64,000 bases of DNA. Origin: JAFAGX01 sp035624215 (GTDB taxonomy: Bacteria; Acidobacteriota; Terriglobia; Terriglobales; Acidobacteriaceae). The DNA is taken from assembly GCA_035624215.1 (NCBI GenBank), contig DASPRY010000102.1, forward strand, positions 1-64,000, in the 5' to 3' direction. The position numbers and the translations under genes are program-made. Positions 17,237 through 26,690 of the stretch are shown piece by piece (position 1 is the first letter of the stretch; every line of letters starts with the position of its first letter). Under the pieces are notes generated by a model. The model saw only the letters and a list, made by a program, of their open reading frames with translations. It had not been told where the DNA came from and searched no databases.

Positions 17237-18517
17237 ATGAGAGTTGAGCAGCCAAACGAGGTAGAACAGCCGGTTTCGGCGGCGCGCGAGCCGAGCTACC
17301 AGCCAACTGGCGGTGGTCGAACTGAAAGCCGACCGGTACGCTGGTGGATCGCGGTTCTGGCATTGGCAGCCGTGGTCGCAGTGATCCTCGGGGGCATTAT
17401 TCCGCGCAAGCGAGCGGAAGCGAAGCTGGAACAAGAAACTGAACTGATGGCAGTACCGACGGTTTCGATCGTGCACCCGAAGCGGTCGGCTCCGGCTGAC
17501 GAAGTGGTATTGCCGGCCAACGTGCAGGCTTATATTGACTCACCGATTTACTCGCGCACCAACGGATATCTCAAGAAGTGGTATGTGGATATCGGCGCTC
17601 ACGTGAAGCAAGGTCAATTGCTGGCGGAGATCGAAACGCCAGAGGTTGATCAGCAATTACGACAAGCGCGCTCCGACCTGCAAACCGCGGAAGCCAACCT
17701 GGATCTCGCAAAGATCACGGCCGATCGTTATACCGGGCTGCTGAAGACGGAATCGGTGTCGAAACAGGATGCCGATAATGCCCAGGGCAACTATGCAGCG
17801 CAAAAAGCGACGATGCAGGCAGCTCAGGCGAATGTGAAGCGCCTGGAAGAGCTGCAATCGTTTGAGAGGATTTATGCGCCGTTCGATGGAGTGATTACGT
17901 TTCGTAATACCGATATCGGCCACCTGATCGACTCGGGAAGCAGCGGAGGGACACGGACGGAACTGTTCCACATCGCTCAACCCGACAAGTTGCGGGTCTA
18001 CGTGAACGTACCTGAGATTTACGCTGCTGCGATCAAACCGGGGCTCAATGCTGATCTCGTGGTGCCAGAATTTCCTGGCCGGCGTTTTCCGGGAACACTG
18101 GTTCGCACCGCCAATGCCATCGACCAGACGACGCGAACGCTGCTGGTGGAGATTCGGGTGGACAATCCTACGGGAACGTTGTTCAGCGGCGCATATGCCG
18201 AGGCCCACTTCAAATTGCCCAATGCGGGCGGGTCGTCGTTCATTCTGCCAGTGAACACATTATTGTTCCGGTCCGAGGGCCTGCGCGTGGCGGCGGTTGG
18301 CGATCAAAATCGCGCCGAGCTTAAGCCGATCACCGTGGGGCACGATTATGGAACGGAAATTGAAGTGGTCTCCGGCTTGACGGGTGAGGAGGCGGTGATT
18401 GTGAATCCGCCGGATTCCATCGTGTCGGGAGAAGAAGTTCGCGTCGTGAACCCGCCTGCCAGCGTGCCGAAAGGCAACCAACTTCCTCCGGGAGACCAGG
18501 GCAGCATGGGGCGCTGA
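17237..18517 (+). CDS. RND efflux periplasmic adaptor (membrane fusion protein)
   Basis: 426 aa from the ATG at 17237, which follows an AGGGAAGGAG purine run; an ATG at 17216 would add seven residues but lacks a site. An N-terminal membrane anchor (WIAVLALAAVVAVILGGIIP) is followed by the barrel-sandwich hybrid (SPIYSRTNGYLKKWYVDIGA and HVKQGQLLAEIETPEVD), an alpha hairpin, a second lipoyl half (FERIYAPFDGVITFRN) and beta-barrel domains. This is the HlyD/AcrA class that bridges pump and outer channel. It lies 64 bp after the transporter, and its stop overlaps the start of the channel gene. Confidence 0.93.
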   Translation: MRVEQPNEVEQPVSAAREPSYQPTGGGRTESRPVRWWIAVLALAAVVAVILGGIIPRKRAEAKLEQETELMAVPTVSIVHPKRSAPADEVVLPANVQAYIDSPIYSRTNGYLKKWYVDIGAHVKQGQLLAEIETPEVDQQLRQARSDLQTAEANLDLAKITADRYTGLLKTESVSKQDADNAQGNYAAQKATMQAAQANVKRLEELQSFERIYAPFDGVITFRNTDIGHLIDSGSSGGTRTELFHIAQPDKLRVYVNVPEIYAAAIKPGLNADLVVPEFPGRRFPGTLVRTANAIDQTTRTLLVEIRVDNPTGTLFSGAYAEAHFKLPNAGGSSFILPVNTLLFRSEGLRVAAVGDQNRAELKPITVGHDYGTEIEVVSGLTGEEAVIVNPPDSIVSGEEVRVVNPPASVPKGNQLPPGDQGSMGR

Positions 18518-20013
18518 TGTCGAGCATCTGCAAACTCCAGCATGCAACCGTTGTAGTCATGCTTTTGGTCCTCGGCGGATGCGCGGTGGGGCCGCGCTAC
18601 TCACGCCCGCCAGCACCCACGCCTCCGGAGTTCAAAGAAACGCCTCCGAACTGGAAGGTGGCGCAGCCGTCGGACCAAGCTGCACGCGGCAAATGGTGGG
18701 AAATTTATCAAGATCCCCAGCTCAATGCGCTCGAAGAAAAGATCAATCTTTCCAACCAGAGCCTGAAGGTGGCGCAGGCGCAATTCGATCAGGCAAGGGC
18801 ACTGCTTCGCTATTATCGGGCGGATTTGTATCCGACGATCAGCGCGGGCGGATCGGCTACGCGGGAACGTTTTTCCTCAAACCGGCCGCTGGCTACCTCC
18901 ACGGTCAGCGGGACGACGAATGATCTGATACTGCAGGCGGACATGTCGTACGAGCCGGACGTCTGGGGCCGAGTGCGCAGCAATGTGGCGGCTTATCGGG
19001 CGAGCGCACAAAGCAGTTTTGCCGATCTGCAAACTGTCAGCTTAAGCTTGCACGCCGAGCTGGCCACGGATTATTTCCAGGCCCGCGAACTGGACGCAGA
19101 AGCGCAGTTACTCGACTCCACCGTCGCCAGCTACCAGAAAGCCCTGGAGCTCACCCAGAGCCGCTATCAGGGCGGAGTGGCGTCCCAGGTAGATGTGGCG
19201 CAAGCGCAAACGCAACTGGAGACGGTCCGCGCGCAGGATATCGATGTCAAAGCTGCACGCACACAATTCGAGCATGCCGTCGCAATGTTGATTGGCGAGC
19301 CGGCACCGAGTTATACGCTGCAATTTGCCGCGCTGAATGCAACCCCTCCCGTAACCCCGCCGGGATTGCCGTCGCAGTTGATCGAACGGCGTCCGGATAT
19401 CGCATCATCGGAGCGGCAGATGGCCGCGGCAAACGCCAACATTGGGGTGGCGCGCGCGGTTTACTTTCCGCTGTTCAGTTTCCCGCCAACTGCCGGGTTT
19501 GAAAGCACAAGCATCACAAACTGGCTGAGCGGGCCGAGCGGATTCGCATCGATAGGAATTTCCGCCATTGGGACGGTCTTTGATGTCGGCCGGCGCCGTG
19601 CTCTCACCGAGCAGGCTCGGGCTGCGTACAATCAGGCCGTCGCGAATTACCAGCAGACGGTACTCACTGCTTTTCAGGAAGTGGAAGACAATCTGGCCGA
19701 ATTGCGGCTCCTCGAAGAGGAGGCAGCGACCCAAGCTGCGGCAGTAGCCGCTGCCGAGCATTCACTGGCGCTTTCGCAGAACCGCTACAAAGGCGGAGTG
19801 ACGAGCTACCTGGAAGTGACCACCGCGCAGGCTGTGGCTCTTTCGGATGAGCGCACCGCAGTGCAGATTACCGGGCGAAGGATGGTGGACAGCGTTCTGC
19901 TGATCAAAGCGCTGGGCGGCGGATTCGATGCGGCGACTTTGTCAAATCTCAACCTGACGGCCCAAAGCCAGCCCACGGTGGCGCCGACAAATAAACCTGG
20001 GGCGAACCAGTAA
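18517..20013 (+). CDS. Outer-membrane efflux channel lipoprotein, NodT/TolC family
   Basis: 498 aa. A lipoprotein signal (VMLLVLGGC) is followed by the family opening GPRYSRPPAPTPPEF and two repeats of the TolC-type alpha/beta barrel. These carry the NQSLKVAQAQFDQA, LTQSRYQGGVASQVDVAQAQ and LSQNRYKGGVTSYLEVTTAQ repeats expected for each half. The start overlaps the adaptor stop (TGATG), which completes a transporter-adaptor-channel operon. The channel likely forms a trimer lipidated in the outer membrane. Confidence 0.93.
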   Translation: MSSICKLQHATVVVMLLVLGGCAVGPRYSRPPAPTPPEFKETPPNWKVAQPSDQAARGKWWEIYQDPQLNALEEKINLSNQSLKVAQAQFDQARALLRYYRADLYPTISAGGSATRERFSSNRPLATSTVSGTTNDLILQADMSYEPDVWGRVRSNVAAYRASAQSSFADLQTVSLSLHAELATDYFQARELDAEAQLLDSTVASYQKALELTQSRYQGGVASQVDVAQAQTQLETVRAQDIDVKAARTQFEHAVAMLIGEPAPSYTLQFAALNATPPVTPPGLPSQLIERRPDIASSERQMAAANANIGVARAVYFPLFSFPPTAGFESTSITNWLSGPSGFASIGISAIGTVFDVGRRRALTEQARAAYNQAVANYQQTVLTAFQEVEDNLAELRLLEEEAATQAAAVAAAEHSLALSQNRYKGGVTSYLEVTTAQAVALSDERTAVQITGRRMVDSVLLIKALGGGFDAATLSNLNLTAQSQPTVAPTNKPGANQ

Positions 20014-20053
20014 AAAGCGAAACATCCTTTTCATTGCCGGTCACTCGGGCAGG

Positions 20054-20449
20054 CTATTTTCCAGCAATCCGGTGCTTGCGAAAGGCATGCAGAACCATCG
20101 CACTGCTGATGGAGAACGCGGCGATGGCTCCCAAGGCCGTCAGTTGTGCCAGCGCGGGGCCGAGCCGAAGAACATCCGAAAACAGAGCTGCCGCGGCAAA
20201 CAGGATTCCCACAACATTTAGCCACACGGGAGCGTGCAGAGGCTCCGGTTGCTCGCGGTTGTAGAAGCGAAGCTGCAGGAGAACGGCGGCCAATCCAATG
20301 GCCGCAACGATCATCACGGCAATCGGGCTATAGAAAGCTTTGGGCTTGGTGTAGATCACCACCAGCGCCAGGAGCCCGCAGAGCAGGCCAGAGGCGATGA
20401 CGGTCCAGCGTCGGGATCTTGCCGAATCGACAGCGGAGGCTGCCGCCAT
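20054..20449 (-). CDS. Small four-helix membrane protein
   Basis: 131 aa with four hydrophobic segments (VIASGLLCGLLALVVIY, AVMIVAAIGLAAVLLQLRFY, VWLNVVGILFAAAALF, LGAIAAFSISSAMVLHAF). No family motif is recognised. It sits downstream of sdhA on the same strand, 97 bp away, in the place where an sdhB gene might be expected, but it has no iron-sulfur cysteines. It converges on the efflux operon. Confidence 0.6.
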   Translation of the reverse strand: MAAASAVDSARSRRWTVIASGLLCGLLALVVIYTKPKAFYSPIAVMIVAAIGLAAVLLQLRFYNREQPEPLHAPVWLNVVGILFAAAALFSDVLRLGPALAQLTALGAIAAFSISSAMVLHAFRKHRIAGK

Positions 20450-20545
20450 GAGTGATCATTGTAGCGAGAGTGGGGCGGGGAAGGGGAGTGTTCATGCGTA
20501 TGCGACGCTTCAGGTTTCCGCGATGACAGCGGCTTGTCGCTGGGG

Positions 20546-22315
20546 TCAGTACTTCCTTGGCCTCGGGGGGATTAAAGAGATGTCCACCGGCTCGAATTCA
20601 AACCTAGGTTCATCGGCATCGGGAGCGAAGTAGGCTTTCGTGGTCTTCAACCAGTTTTTATCGTCGCGCTCCGGGAAGTCCGGCTTGTAGTGCGCGCCCC
20701 GGGATTCGTCGCGTATGGCCGCACCTTGGGCAATGACGCGGGAAAGCTGCAGCATGTTGTAAAGCTGCCGCGTAAAAACGACGCTGGTATTGGCCCACTG
20801 CGATCGGTCGCTCATGTTGATACGCTGAAATCGTTCCAGCATCTCGCAGAGCTTGGCATCGGTTTCCTGCAGGGCCTTGTTATAGCGGATGACAGTGCAA
20901 TTCTTGGTCATCAACTCGCCCAGCTCGCGCCATAGCTTGAAGGGATTCTCGGTGCCCTCAGCCCGGGTGAGCTGCGCATTTTTTTCTTCCTGACGTTTAC
21001 GCTCGGAATCGAAATGCCCGTTGCCGGAGGCGGCTGAAGCGTTGCAGGCGTACTCAACCGCCGCAGGCCCGGCGACAAACCCTCCCCAAATGCAGGACAC
21101 CAGGGAGTTCGCTCCCAGGCGGTTCGCGCCATGGTACTGGTATTCGCTTTCGCCCGCCGAATAGATTCCGGGAATGTTTGTGGCCTGCTTGAAATCCACC
21201 CACAATCCACCCATGGTGTAATGCATGCCGGGGAAGATTTTCATGGGGGTCACGCGCGGGTCGTCGCCAACGAACTTCTCGTAAATCTCCAGAATGCCTT
21301 CGAGCTTGCGGTCGAGAATCTTGGGATCGATGTGGGTCAGGTCGAGATATACCATCGGCTTGCCGTCAATGCCGAGGTTGTACTCATAGACAACCTTGAA
21401 GATGGCACGGGTCGCTACGTCGCGCGGAACCAGATTCCCGTACTTCGGATACCATTCTTCCAGGAAATACCAGCGTTCATTCTCGGGAATCGATTTCGGA
21501 TCGCGCGTGTCACCCTGCTTCTTCGGCACCCACACCCGCCCGCCTTCGCCGCGGGCTGACTCCGACATCAGCCGCAATTTGTCTTCTCCGGGGATCGAAG
21601 TGGGATGCACTTGAATGAACTCGCCGTTGGCGTAATAGCATCCTTGCTGGTACAAGGCGGACTGCGCCGATCCGGTACAGACCACGGAATTCGTCGATTT
21701 GCCGAAAATCGCGCCGATGCCGCCGGTGCAGATGATGATGGCGTCGGCGGGAAATGTGCGCACCTCCATCGACCGCAGGTCCATGGCGCAGATGCCGCGG
21801 CAGACGCGGTTTCCGTCGAGCACCGCCGACAAGAATTCCCAGTGCTCGTACTTCTTGACCTTGCCTTCCGACTCGTAGCGGCGCACCTGCTCGTCGAGCG
21901 CGTAGAGAAGCTGCTGGCCGGTAGTGGCGCCGGCGAAGGCAGTGCGGTTGTACAGGGTTCCCCCGAAACGGCGGAAATCCAGCAGCCCTTCAGGGGTGCG
22001 GTTAAAAGGCACGCCCATGCGGTCGAGCAGGTCAATGATGCCGGGTGCGGCATCGCACATGGCTTTCACTGGGGGCTGGTTGGCGAGAAAGTCGCCGCCA
22101 TAGATGGTGTCGTCAAAGTGCTTCCAGGTCGAATCGCCTTCGCCCTTCAGGTTCTTGGCGGCGTTAATCCCGCCTTGCGCACAAACCGAATGCGAGCGTT
22201 TAACCGGAACGATGGAAAACAGATCAACCTGCCCACCCATTTCTGCAATTTTGATGACCGCCGAAAGCCCGGCCAGCCCGCCGCCCACCACGATGATTCT
22301 GGGATTGGCTGCCAT
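20546..22315 (-). CDS. sdhA: Succinate dehydrogenase/fumarate reductase flavoprotein subunit
   Basis: 589 aa. An N-terminal Rossmann FAD motif (IIVVGGGLAGLSAVIKIAEMG) is followed by RSHSVCAQGGINAA, where the histidine is the usual covalent FAD attachment site. The catalytic region HPTSIPGEDKLRLMSESARG and the AGESEYQYHGANRLGANSLV dinucleotide-binding end are present. The subunit oxidises succinate in the TCA cycle, or reduces fumarate, at the inner face of the membrane. It follows sdhC by 10 bp. The iron-sulfur subunit gene is not next to it. Confidence 0.95.
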   Translation of the reverse strand: MAANPRIIVVGGGLAGLSAVIKIAEMGGQVDLFSIVPVKRSHSVCAQGGINAAKNLKGEGDSTWKHFDDTIYGGDFLANQPPVKAMCDAAPGIIDLLDRMGVPFNRTPEGLLDFRRFGGTLYNRTAFAGATTGQQLLYALDEQVRRYESEGKVKKYEHWEFLSAVLDGNRVCRGICAMDLRSMEVRTFPADAIIICTGGIGAIFGKSTNSVVCTGSAQSALYQQGCYYANGEFIQVHPTSIPGEDKLRLMSESARGEGGRVWVPKKQGDTRDPKSIPENERWYFLEEWYPKYGNLVPRDVATRAIFKVVYEYNLGIDGKPMVYLDLTHIDPKILDRKLEGILEIYEKFVGDDPRVTPMKIFPGMHYTMGGLWVDFKQATNIPGIYSAGESEYQYHGANRLGANSLVSCIWGGFVAGPAAVEYACNASAASGNGHFDSERKRQEEKNAQLTRAEGTENPFKLWRELGELMTKNCTVIRYNKALQETDAKLCEMLERFQRINMSDRSQWANTSVVFTRQLYNMLQLSRVIAQGAAIRDESRGAHYKPDFPERDDKNWLKTTKAYFAPDADEPRFEFEPVDISLIPPRPRKY

Positions 22316-22325
22316 AGTTAAGACA

Positions 22326-23081
22326 CTATTGCGAACTCTGCGGTCCGGCTTCTACCAGGCGCGCTCCCGCCGGATCAGTTGGCTGTTGGGGATAGCGTAC
22401 CCTGAACGTGTACAGGCTTGCCCCGCCGGCCACGCTCAAAAGCAAAAAGAAAGCCAGACATATGTACAAAAATCGCTGGCGAGCCCGTTCGCCCGTCGTG
22501 ATTCCCCATTTCGCCGCGAAGAGCCAGATTCCGTAGGCGAAGTGCCAGGATGCGGCAACAAGGCCAACCACATAGAAGGCCAGCAAGCCAGTTGAAAACA
22601 GTTCGGTCTGTACTTTGCCGAAGGAAGCGCCGGGGAACTCATGCAAGTCAATGCCGGTGAAACGCATGGTCCAGGTGTGCCATAGCATGTAGGCAAACGC
22701 CACAATCCCGGTCCAGCGCTGGGCGGTGTACATCCAGTTGCCCGTCCAGGGATACTCGATGACGTTGCCTTCGCCGCAGTACCAAATGTAGATGCCGTAA
22801 AGCGCATGAAACAAAATCGGAATCCAGATGAGAAGCAGCTCCAGCCCGAAGACCAGAGGCAGGCTCGCCAGGAAGCGAACCTGGCGGGCATAGGCAGCGG
22901 GTCCGCCAATCGCGCTGGCGTTGGAGATCAGGATGTGTTCAAACAGGAAAGCGCCGATAGGAACGATGCCCGTGAGCGAGTGCAGGCGGCGTAGCAGAAA
23001 GGAATAACCCTGGCCCGCCCGCAACGGGGCCACACCCGGTTGAATTGAAGCTGGAGCTGTAGTGCTGGCGCTCGCTGCCAA
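22326..23081 (-). CDS. sdhC: Succinate dehydrogenase cytochrome b subunit
   Basis: 251 aa with five hydrophobic helices, as in the Bacillus-type/type B cytochrome b558 subunit that anchors SdhAB and carries heme. LLRRLHSLTGIVPIGAFLFEHI supplies heme-ligand histidines, and the helices with YMLWHTWTMRF and ASWHFAYGIWLF supply others. The start is TTG at 23081 with AAGGA about 5 bp upstream. Divergent from pstS across 281 bp. Confidence 0.88.
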   Translation of the reverse strand: MAASASTTAPASIQPGVAPLRAGQGYSFLLRRLHSLTGIVPIGAFLFEHILISNASAIGGPAAYARQVRFLASLPLVFGLELLLIWIPILFHALYGIYIWYCGEGNVIEYPWTGNWMYTAQRWTGIVAFAYMLWHTWTMRFTGIDLHEFPGASFGKVQTELFSTGLLAFYVVGLVAASWHFAYGIWLFAAKWGITTGERARQRFLYICLAFFLLLSVAGGASLYTFRVRYPQQPTDPAGARLVEAGPQSSQ

Positions 23082-23289
23082 GAAAGTTCCTTATGAGTTC
23101 CGCAATGACGAATGAACCTCTAATTATCTTGGCGCAGAAGAAGCGAGTCAAGGTGAGGAGCTGGGTACAATTTACGCCGCGCTGGCGACTTGGAATCGGC
23201 GTTGTGGAGATTTCGTCATGCGCCGCTGGCAAACGTGGATCGTTACTAACTCCAATGCCATGTTAGACATTCACTAGAAATTCACACGT

Positions 23290-23318
23290 TTGTAACAAAC
23301 CTGTAACATTGCTGTCCT
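23290..23318 (+). promoter_or_regulatory. Pho box with three heptamer repeats upstream of pstS
   Basis: TTGTAAC (23290-23296), CTGTAAC (23301-23307) and CTGTCCT (23312-23318) are three 7-bp repeats with exact 4-bp spacers, the layout of PhoB-binding Pho boxes. A TATTGA -10-like hexamer (23329-23334) lies 10 bp after the last repeat, where the PhoB-activated promoter would be. The PhoB/PhoR genes are not in the window. Confidence 0.75.
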
Positions 23319-23362
23319 AGAAAAAAAGTATTGAAAAACTCATCTCTCAGGAGGCATGACCG

Positions 23363-24370
23363 GTGATACGCCATATCGCGGTCTTGTGTCTGGCGCTGGT
23401 ACTTGCGCTTCCTGGCCTCGCGCAGACCACATTAAATGGTGCGGGCGCCACATTCCCCTACCCGATGTATTCGAAGTGGTTCAGCGAGTACCACAAACTC
23501 CATCCTGACATACAGATTAACTACCAGTCCATCGGGAGCGGCGGGGGAATCCGCCAGGTACTGGCGGGCACGGTGGACTTTGGGGCCAGTGATGGTCCAA
23601 TGAGCGACGAGCAGTTGGCCCAATCCAAGATCAAGATCCTGCACGTTCCTACCGTACTGGGGGCAGTAGTTCCAGCCTATAACATTCCCGGGGTTACGGG
23701 GGAAATCAAGTTCACCCCGGATGCGTTAGTCGGCATTTTTTTGGGCAAAATCACCTCCTGGAACGACAGCGCCCTGACCAGTGTGAATCCGGGGATCAAT
23801 CTTCCTAATCAGCCGATCATTGTCATTCATCGTTCGGATGGCAGCGGTACGACATTCATCTTCACCGATTACCTGTCGAAGGTGAGCTCTGATTGGCAGA
23901 GCCAGGTCGGGAAAAACACCTCAGTGAAGTGGCCGGTGGGATTGGGCGGCAAGGGGAACGAAGGAGTTGCCGGCATGATCCGCCAAATGCAGGGTGCTAT
24001 CGGCTACATCGAGCTGATTTATGCCGTGCAGAACAAAATTCCTTACGGTGTGGTGAGGAATGCCTCAGGATCCTTCGTGAAGGCCAGCCTGGAGAGTGTT
24101 ACGGCGGCTGCCGCCTCAGTGAAGAACATGCCATCCGATTTTCGCGTCTCGATCACTAACGCTTCCGGCAAAGATGCTTATCCGATTTCCAGCTTCACCT
24201 GGCTACTGATTCCGGCTCAGTCGAAAGATGCCGCCAAGGGGAAGATCCTTGCTGATTTCCTCAACTGGATGGTGGACGACGGCGAGAAGATGACAGCGGA
24301 ATTGACCTATGCACCGCTGCCCGAAAACGTAGCGGCGAAAGTCAAAGCCGAAATCAAGCAAGTCCGGTAG
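23363..24370 (+). CDS. pstS: Phosphate-binding periplasmic protein
   Basis: 335 aa. The GTG start at 23363 is supported by AGGAGG 8 bp upstream. A signal peptide (VLCLALVLALPGLAQ) precedes the mature protein, which opens with LNGAGATFPYPMYSKWFSEY and has SIGSGGGIRQV and HRSDGSGTTFIFTDYL phosphate-binding loops. PstS captures phosphate for the PstCAB transporter, which is encoded separately at 32632. It is controlled by the Pho box at 23290. Confidence 0.95.
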   Translation: MIRHIAVLCLALVLALPGLAQTTLNGAGATFPYPMYSKWFSEYHKLHPDIQINYQSIGSGGGIRQVLAGTVDFGASDGPMSDEQLAQSKIKILHVPTVLGAVVPAYNIPGVTGEIKFTPDALVGIFLGKITSWNDSALTSVNPGINLPNQPIIVIHRSDGSGTTFIFTDYLSKVSSDWQSQVGKNTSVKWPVGLGGKGNEGVAGMIRQMQGAIGYIELIYAVQNKIPYGVVRNASGSFVKASLESVTAAAASVKNMPSDFRVSITNASGKDAYPISSFTWLLIPAQSKDAAKGKILADFLNWMVDDGEKMTAELTYAPLPENVAAKVKAEIKQVR

Positions 24371-24602
24371 CCAGTTTCCGAAGTTCAATGGCGAATTAAC
24401 CGAACCTGGTTCTGTTCTCAACCTGGATGCACTGGGCGTTTCTTTGCCTGCGCGAAAACAGTGGGAACGCACTCGTCTGAAATGGCAGTCCGAGGGGCGA
24501 GGACAGATTGCGTTTCAAAGATGCGAGCGGGGTGCGGAAATTTCGCATCCTCAGTCACAACCATTCGACGATAAGCCTCTCTCTGAGGCGAAGGAGCAAC
24601 AA

Positions 24603-26513
24603 ATGAAGTCCGTTCTCAGGTGGTCGGTAGTTTTATTAACGGTAGTAGCTTCGCTGGCACAGACACAGACAACCACGACGGGTACTCCCAAGAAGAAAAC
24701 GCGCGCGGCCGAGGTGACGGCACGAGATGTGCAAGAGCTGAAAGATGCATTGGCCGCGCAGCAGCAACAAATCGAGCAGCTGCGGCGGCAGTTAGCGCAA
24801 CGCGACCAGGCATGGCAGCAAGCCCAGCAGCAGTTCCAACAAGCGCAGTCGGCGGCGACGGCGGCGCAAGCCAAAGCTGATCAAGCCGCGCAGGAAGCGG
24901 GCCAGCAACAGCAAGCCGTTTCCGAACTGAAGAGTGACGTGTCGGATATGAAGCAGAACGCCGCCAATGCGGCGCTCAGCTTGCAGGAGACACAGAAGAC
25001 CATTCGCTCAGAACTGGAAAGCCCGTTGGCCATTCGTTACAAGGGCATCACCATCACTCCGGGCGGATTCCTGGCGGCAGAAACGGTGTGGCGGCAACAC
25101 GCGTTGGGCGCCGACATCAATACGCCTTTCAACAGCATTCCGTTCGATGGAGCCAGCGCAGCCCATATCTCCGAATTCTTCGGCTCCGGACGTCAGTCCC
25201 GAATCTCTATGTTGGCGGAAGGGAAGGTCAAGAGCGCCAAGGTCAGCGGCTATGTAGAAGCAGACTTTCTGTCAGCCGGGATCACATCCAACAACAATGA
25301 GAGTAACAGCTATTCGTTACGCCAACGGCAAGCTTGGGGCCAGGCGGCCCTGAACGATGGCTGGAGCTTCACCGGCGGCCAGATGTGGAGCCTGGTGACC
25401 GAAACCAGAACTGGGTTAGACAACCGCACCGAAACCGTGCCCATGACGATAGACCCTCAATATAACGTCGGCTTCAGTTGGGCGCGGCAATACGGATTCC
25501 GCGTCACCAAGAATTTCGCTAATAAGGCGTGGGTCGGCTTCTCGGCGGAAAATCCGCAAACCACCACCGGTGGCACGCTGGTTTCCGGGCAGAACAACTT
25601 CCTTATTGGCTCACAAGGCACCAGCGGAGGACTTTACAATCCCACCGCGAACTATTCGTTTAATGCGGCGCCGGATTTCGTGGGCAAACTTGCCTTTCAG
25701 CCAGGCTGGGGGCATTACGAAGTGTTTGGGGTCATTCGAGACTTCCGTGATCGGATCTTCCCCTGCGGAGGCCTGATAGTTGCAAAAAATGGGACGTTGC
25801 CGGCCACTACGACCTGCGAAGGCGCCACTTTCCCCAACGCCAAGGGCGCGTATAACAACAGTGAAGCGGGCGGGGGCGCGGGAGTCAATATTCGAGGGAC
25901 GCTGGCTAAACATGTGGATGTTGGCATCCACTTCCTGGGAGGTGATGGCATTGGTCGCTACGGGTCGGCGGGCTTGCCGGACGTTGTCATCCGGCCAGAC
26001 GGGGTTCTGGTTCCGGTTCGCAACTACCAGGCCCTGAGCACGCTGGAGTGGCATTCCAAGCGCCTGGACGTTTACGCCAACGTAGGCGGCGAATATGAAA
26101 GCCGCGTTGCGTACGATGTTGCCGGCAAGGGCGCGGGTTACGGCTCACCGCTGTTCAACAACTCGGGCTGTTACACCGAATCGGCGCCGACCTCAACCGT
26201 GATCAACGTGGATACCCCAGGTTCCGCCACCACTCCGATTAACAGCGGCACTGTGCCGAATCCCGGTAGCGTCGGCACACCGCTGTCCCCCGGCTTTAAT
26301 CCCGCTGGTCCTCCAAACTGCGCCGGAAACACTCGAGCGATCTACGAGGGCACGCTCGGTTTCTGGTATCGAATCTATAGCGGCGACAAAGGGCGAGTCC
26401 AGTTCGGGCCGCAGTACTCTTACATTAATCGCAGCACCTGGGCCGCAAAGGGAGGTAGTCCGAGCGCTCAGGACAATATGATCCTGACGTCATTCCGGTA
26501 CTACTTGCCGTAA
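24603..26513 (+). CDS. Outer-membrane porin with N-terminal coiled coil
   Basis: 636 aa from the ATG at 24603 with AAGGAG 7 bp before it; the frame opens further upstream without such a site. A signal peptide (WSVVLLTVVASLA) is followed by an Ala/Gln-rich coiled coil (about residues 40-130) and then an aromatic, Gly-rich beta-barrel starting IRYKGITITPGGFLAAETVW and ending with a FRYYLP final strand. The arrangement resembles DcaP-like trimeric porins. Lying between pstS and ppk1 it may serve phosphate or polyphosphate-related uptake, an inference from context. A strong terminator follows. Confidence 0.75.
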   Translation: MKSVLRWSVVLLTVVASLAQTQTTTTGTPKKKTRAAEVTARDVQELKDALAAQQQQIEQLRRQLAQRDQAWQQAQQQFQQAQSAATAAQAKADQAAQEAGQQQQAVSELKSDVSDMKQNAANAALSLQETQKTIRSELESPLAIRYKGITITPGGFLAAETVWRQHALGADINTPFNSIPFDGASAAHISEFFGSGRQSRISMLAEGKVKSAKVSGYVEADFLSAGITSNNNESNSYSLRQRQAWGQAALNDGWSFTGGQMWSLVTETRTGLDNRTETVPMTIDPQYNVGFSWARQYGFRVTKNFANKAWVGFSAENPQTTTGGTLVSGQNNFLIGSQGTSGGLYNPTANYSFNAAPDFVGKLAFQPGWGHYEVFGVIRDFRDRIFPCGGLIVAKNGTLPATTTCEGATFPNAKGAYNNSEAGGGAGVNIRGTLAKHVDVGIHFLGGDGIGRYGSAGLPDVVIRPDGVLVPVRNYQALSTLEWHSKRLDVYANVGGEYESRVAYDVAGKGAGYGSPLFNNSGCYTESAPTSTVINVDTPGSATTPINSGTVPNPGSVGTPLSPGFNPAGPPNCAGNTRAIYEGTLGFWYRIYSGDKGRVQFGPQYSYINRSTWAAKGGSPSAQDNMILTSFRYYLP

Positions 26514-26533
26514 GTAGAGCGGGATGTGTATGC

Positions 26534-26561
26534 GGCGCCGGCGAAGGCCGGCGCCTTTTTT
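26534..26561 (+). terminator. Rho-independent terminator after the porin
   Basis: A perfect 9-bp GC stem GGCGCCGGC (26534-26542) / GCCGGCGCC (26547-26555) with a GAAG loop is followed by six T. It separates pstS-porin transcription from ppk1, and shows that the upstream extension of the ppk1 frame is not coding. Confidence 0.95.
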
Positions 26562-26690
26562 GTGACCGGAGCGAACTACTACAGGGCGAGATCAATGCTT
26601 TATACTGATCTCTGGTCGCAGTCCTCGTCTGCCGGCCCCGTAGAGCCGACTGGCAATCTTCCTTACCTGATTAGCCCCGCGGAACTGAAA

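Noticed and set aside
26526..26690. N-terminal extension of ppk1
   Set aside because: It runs through a strong rho-independent terminator, and the family's N-terminus starts near 26691.
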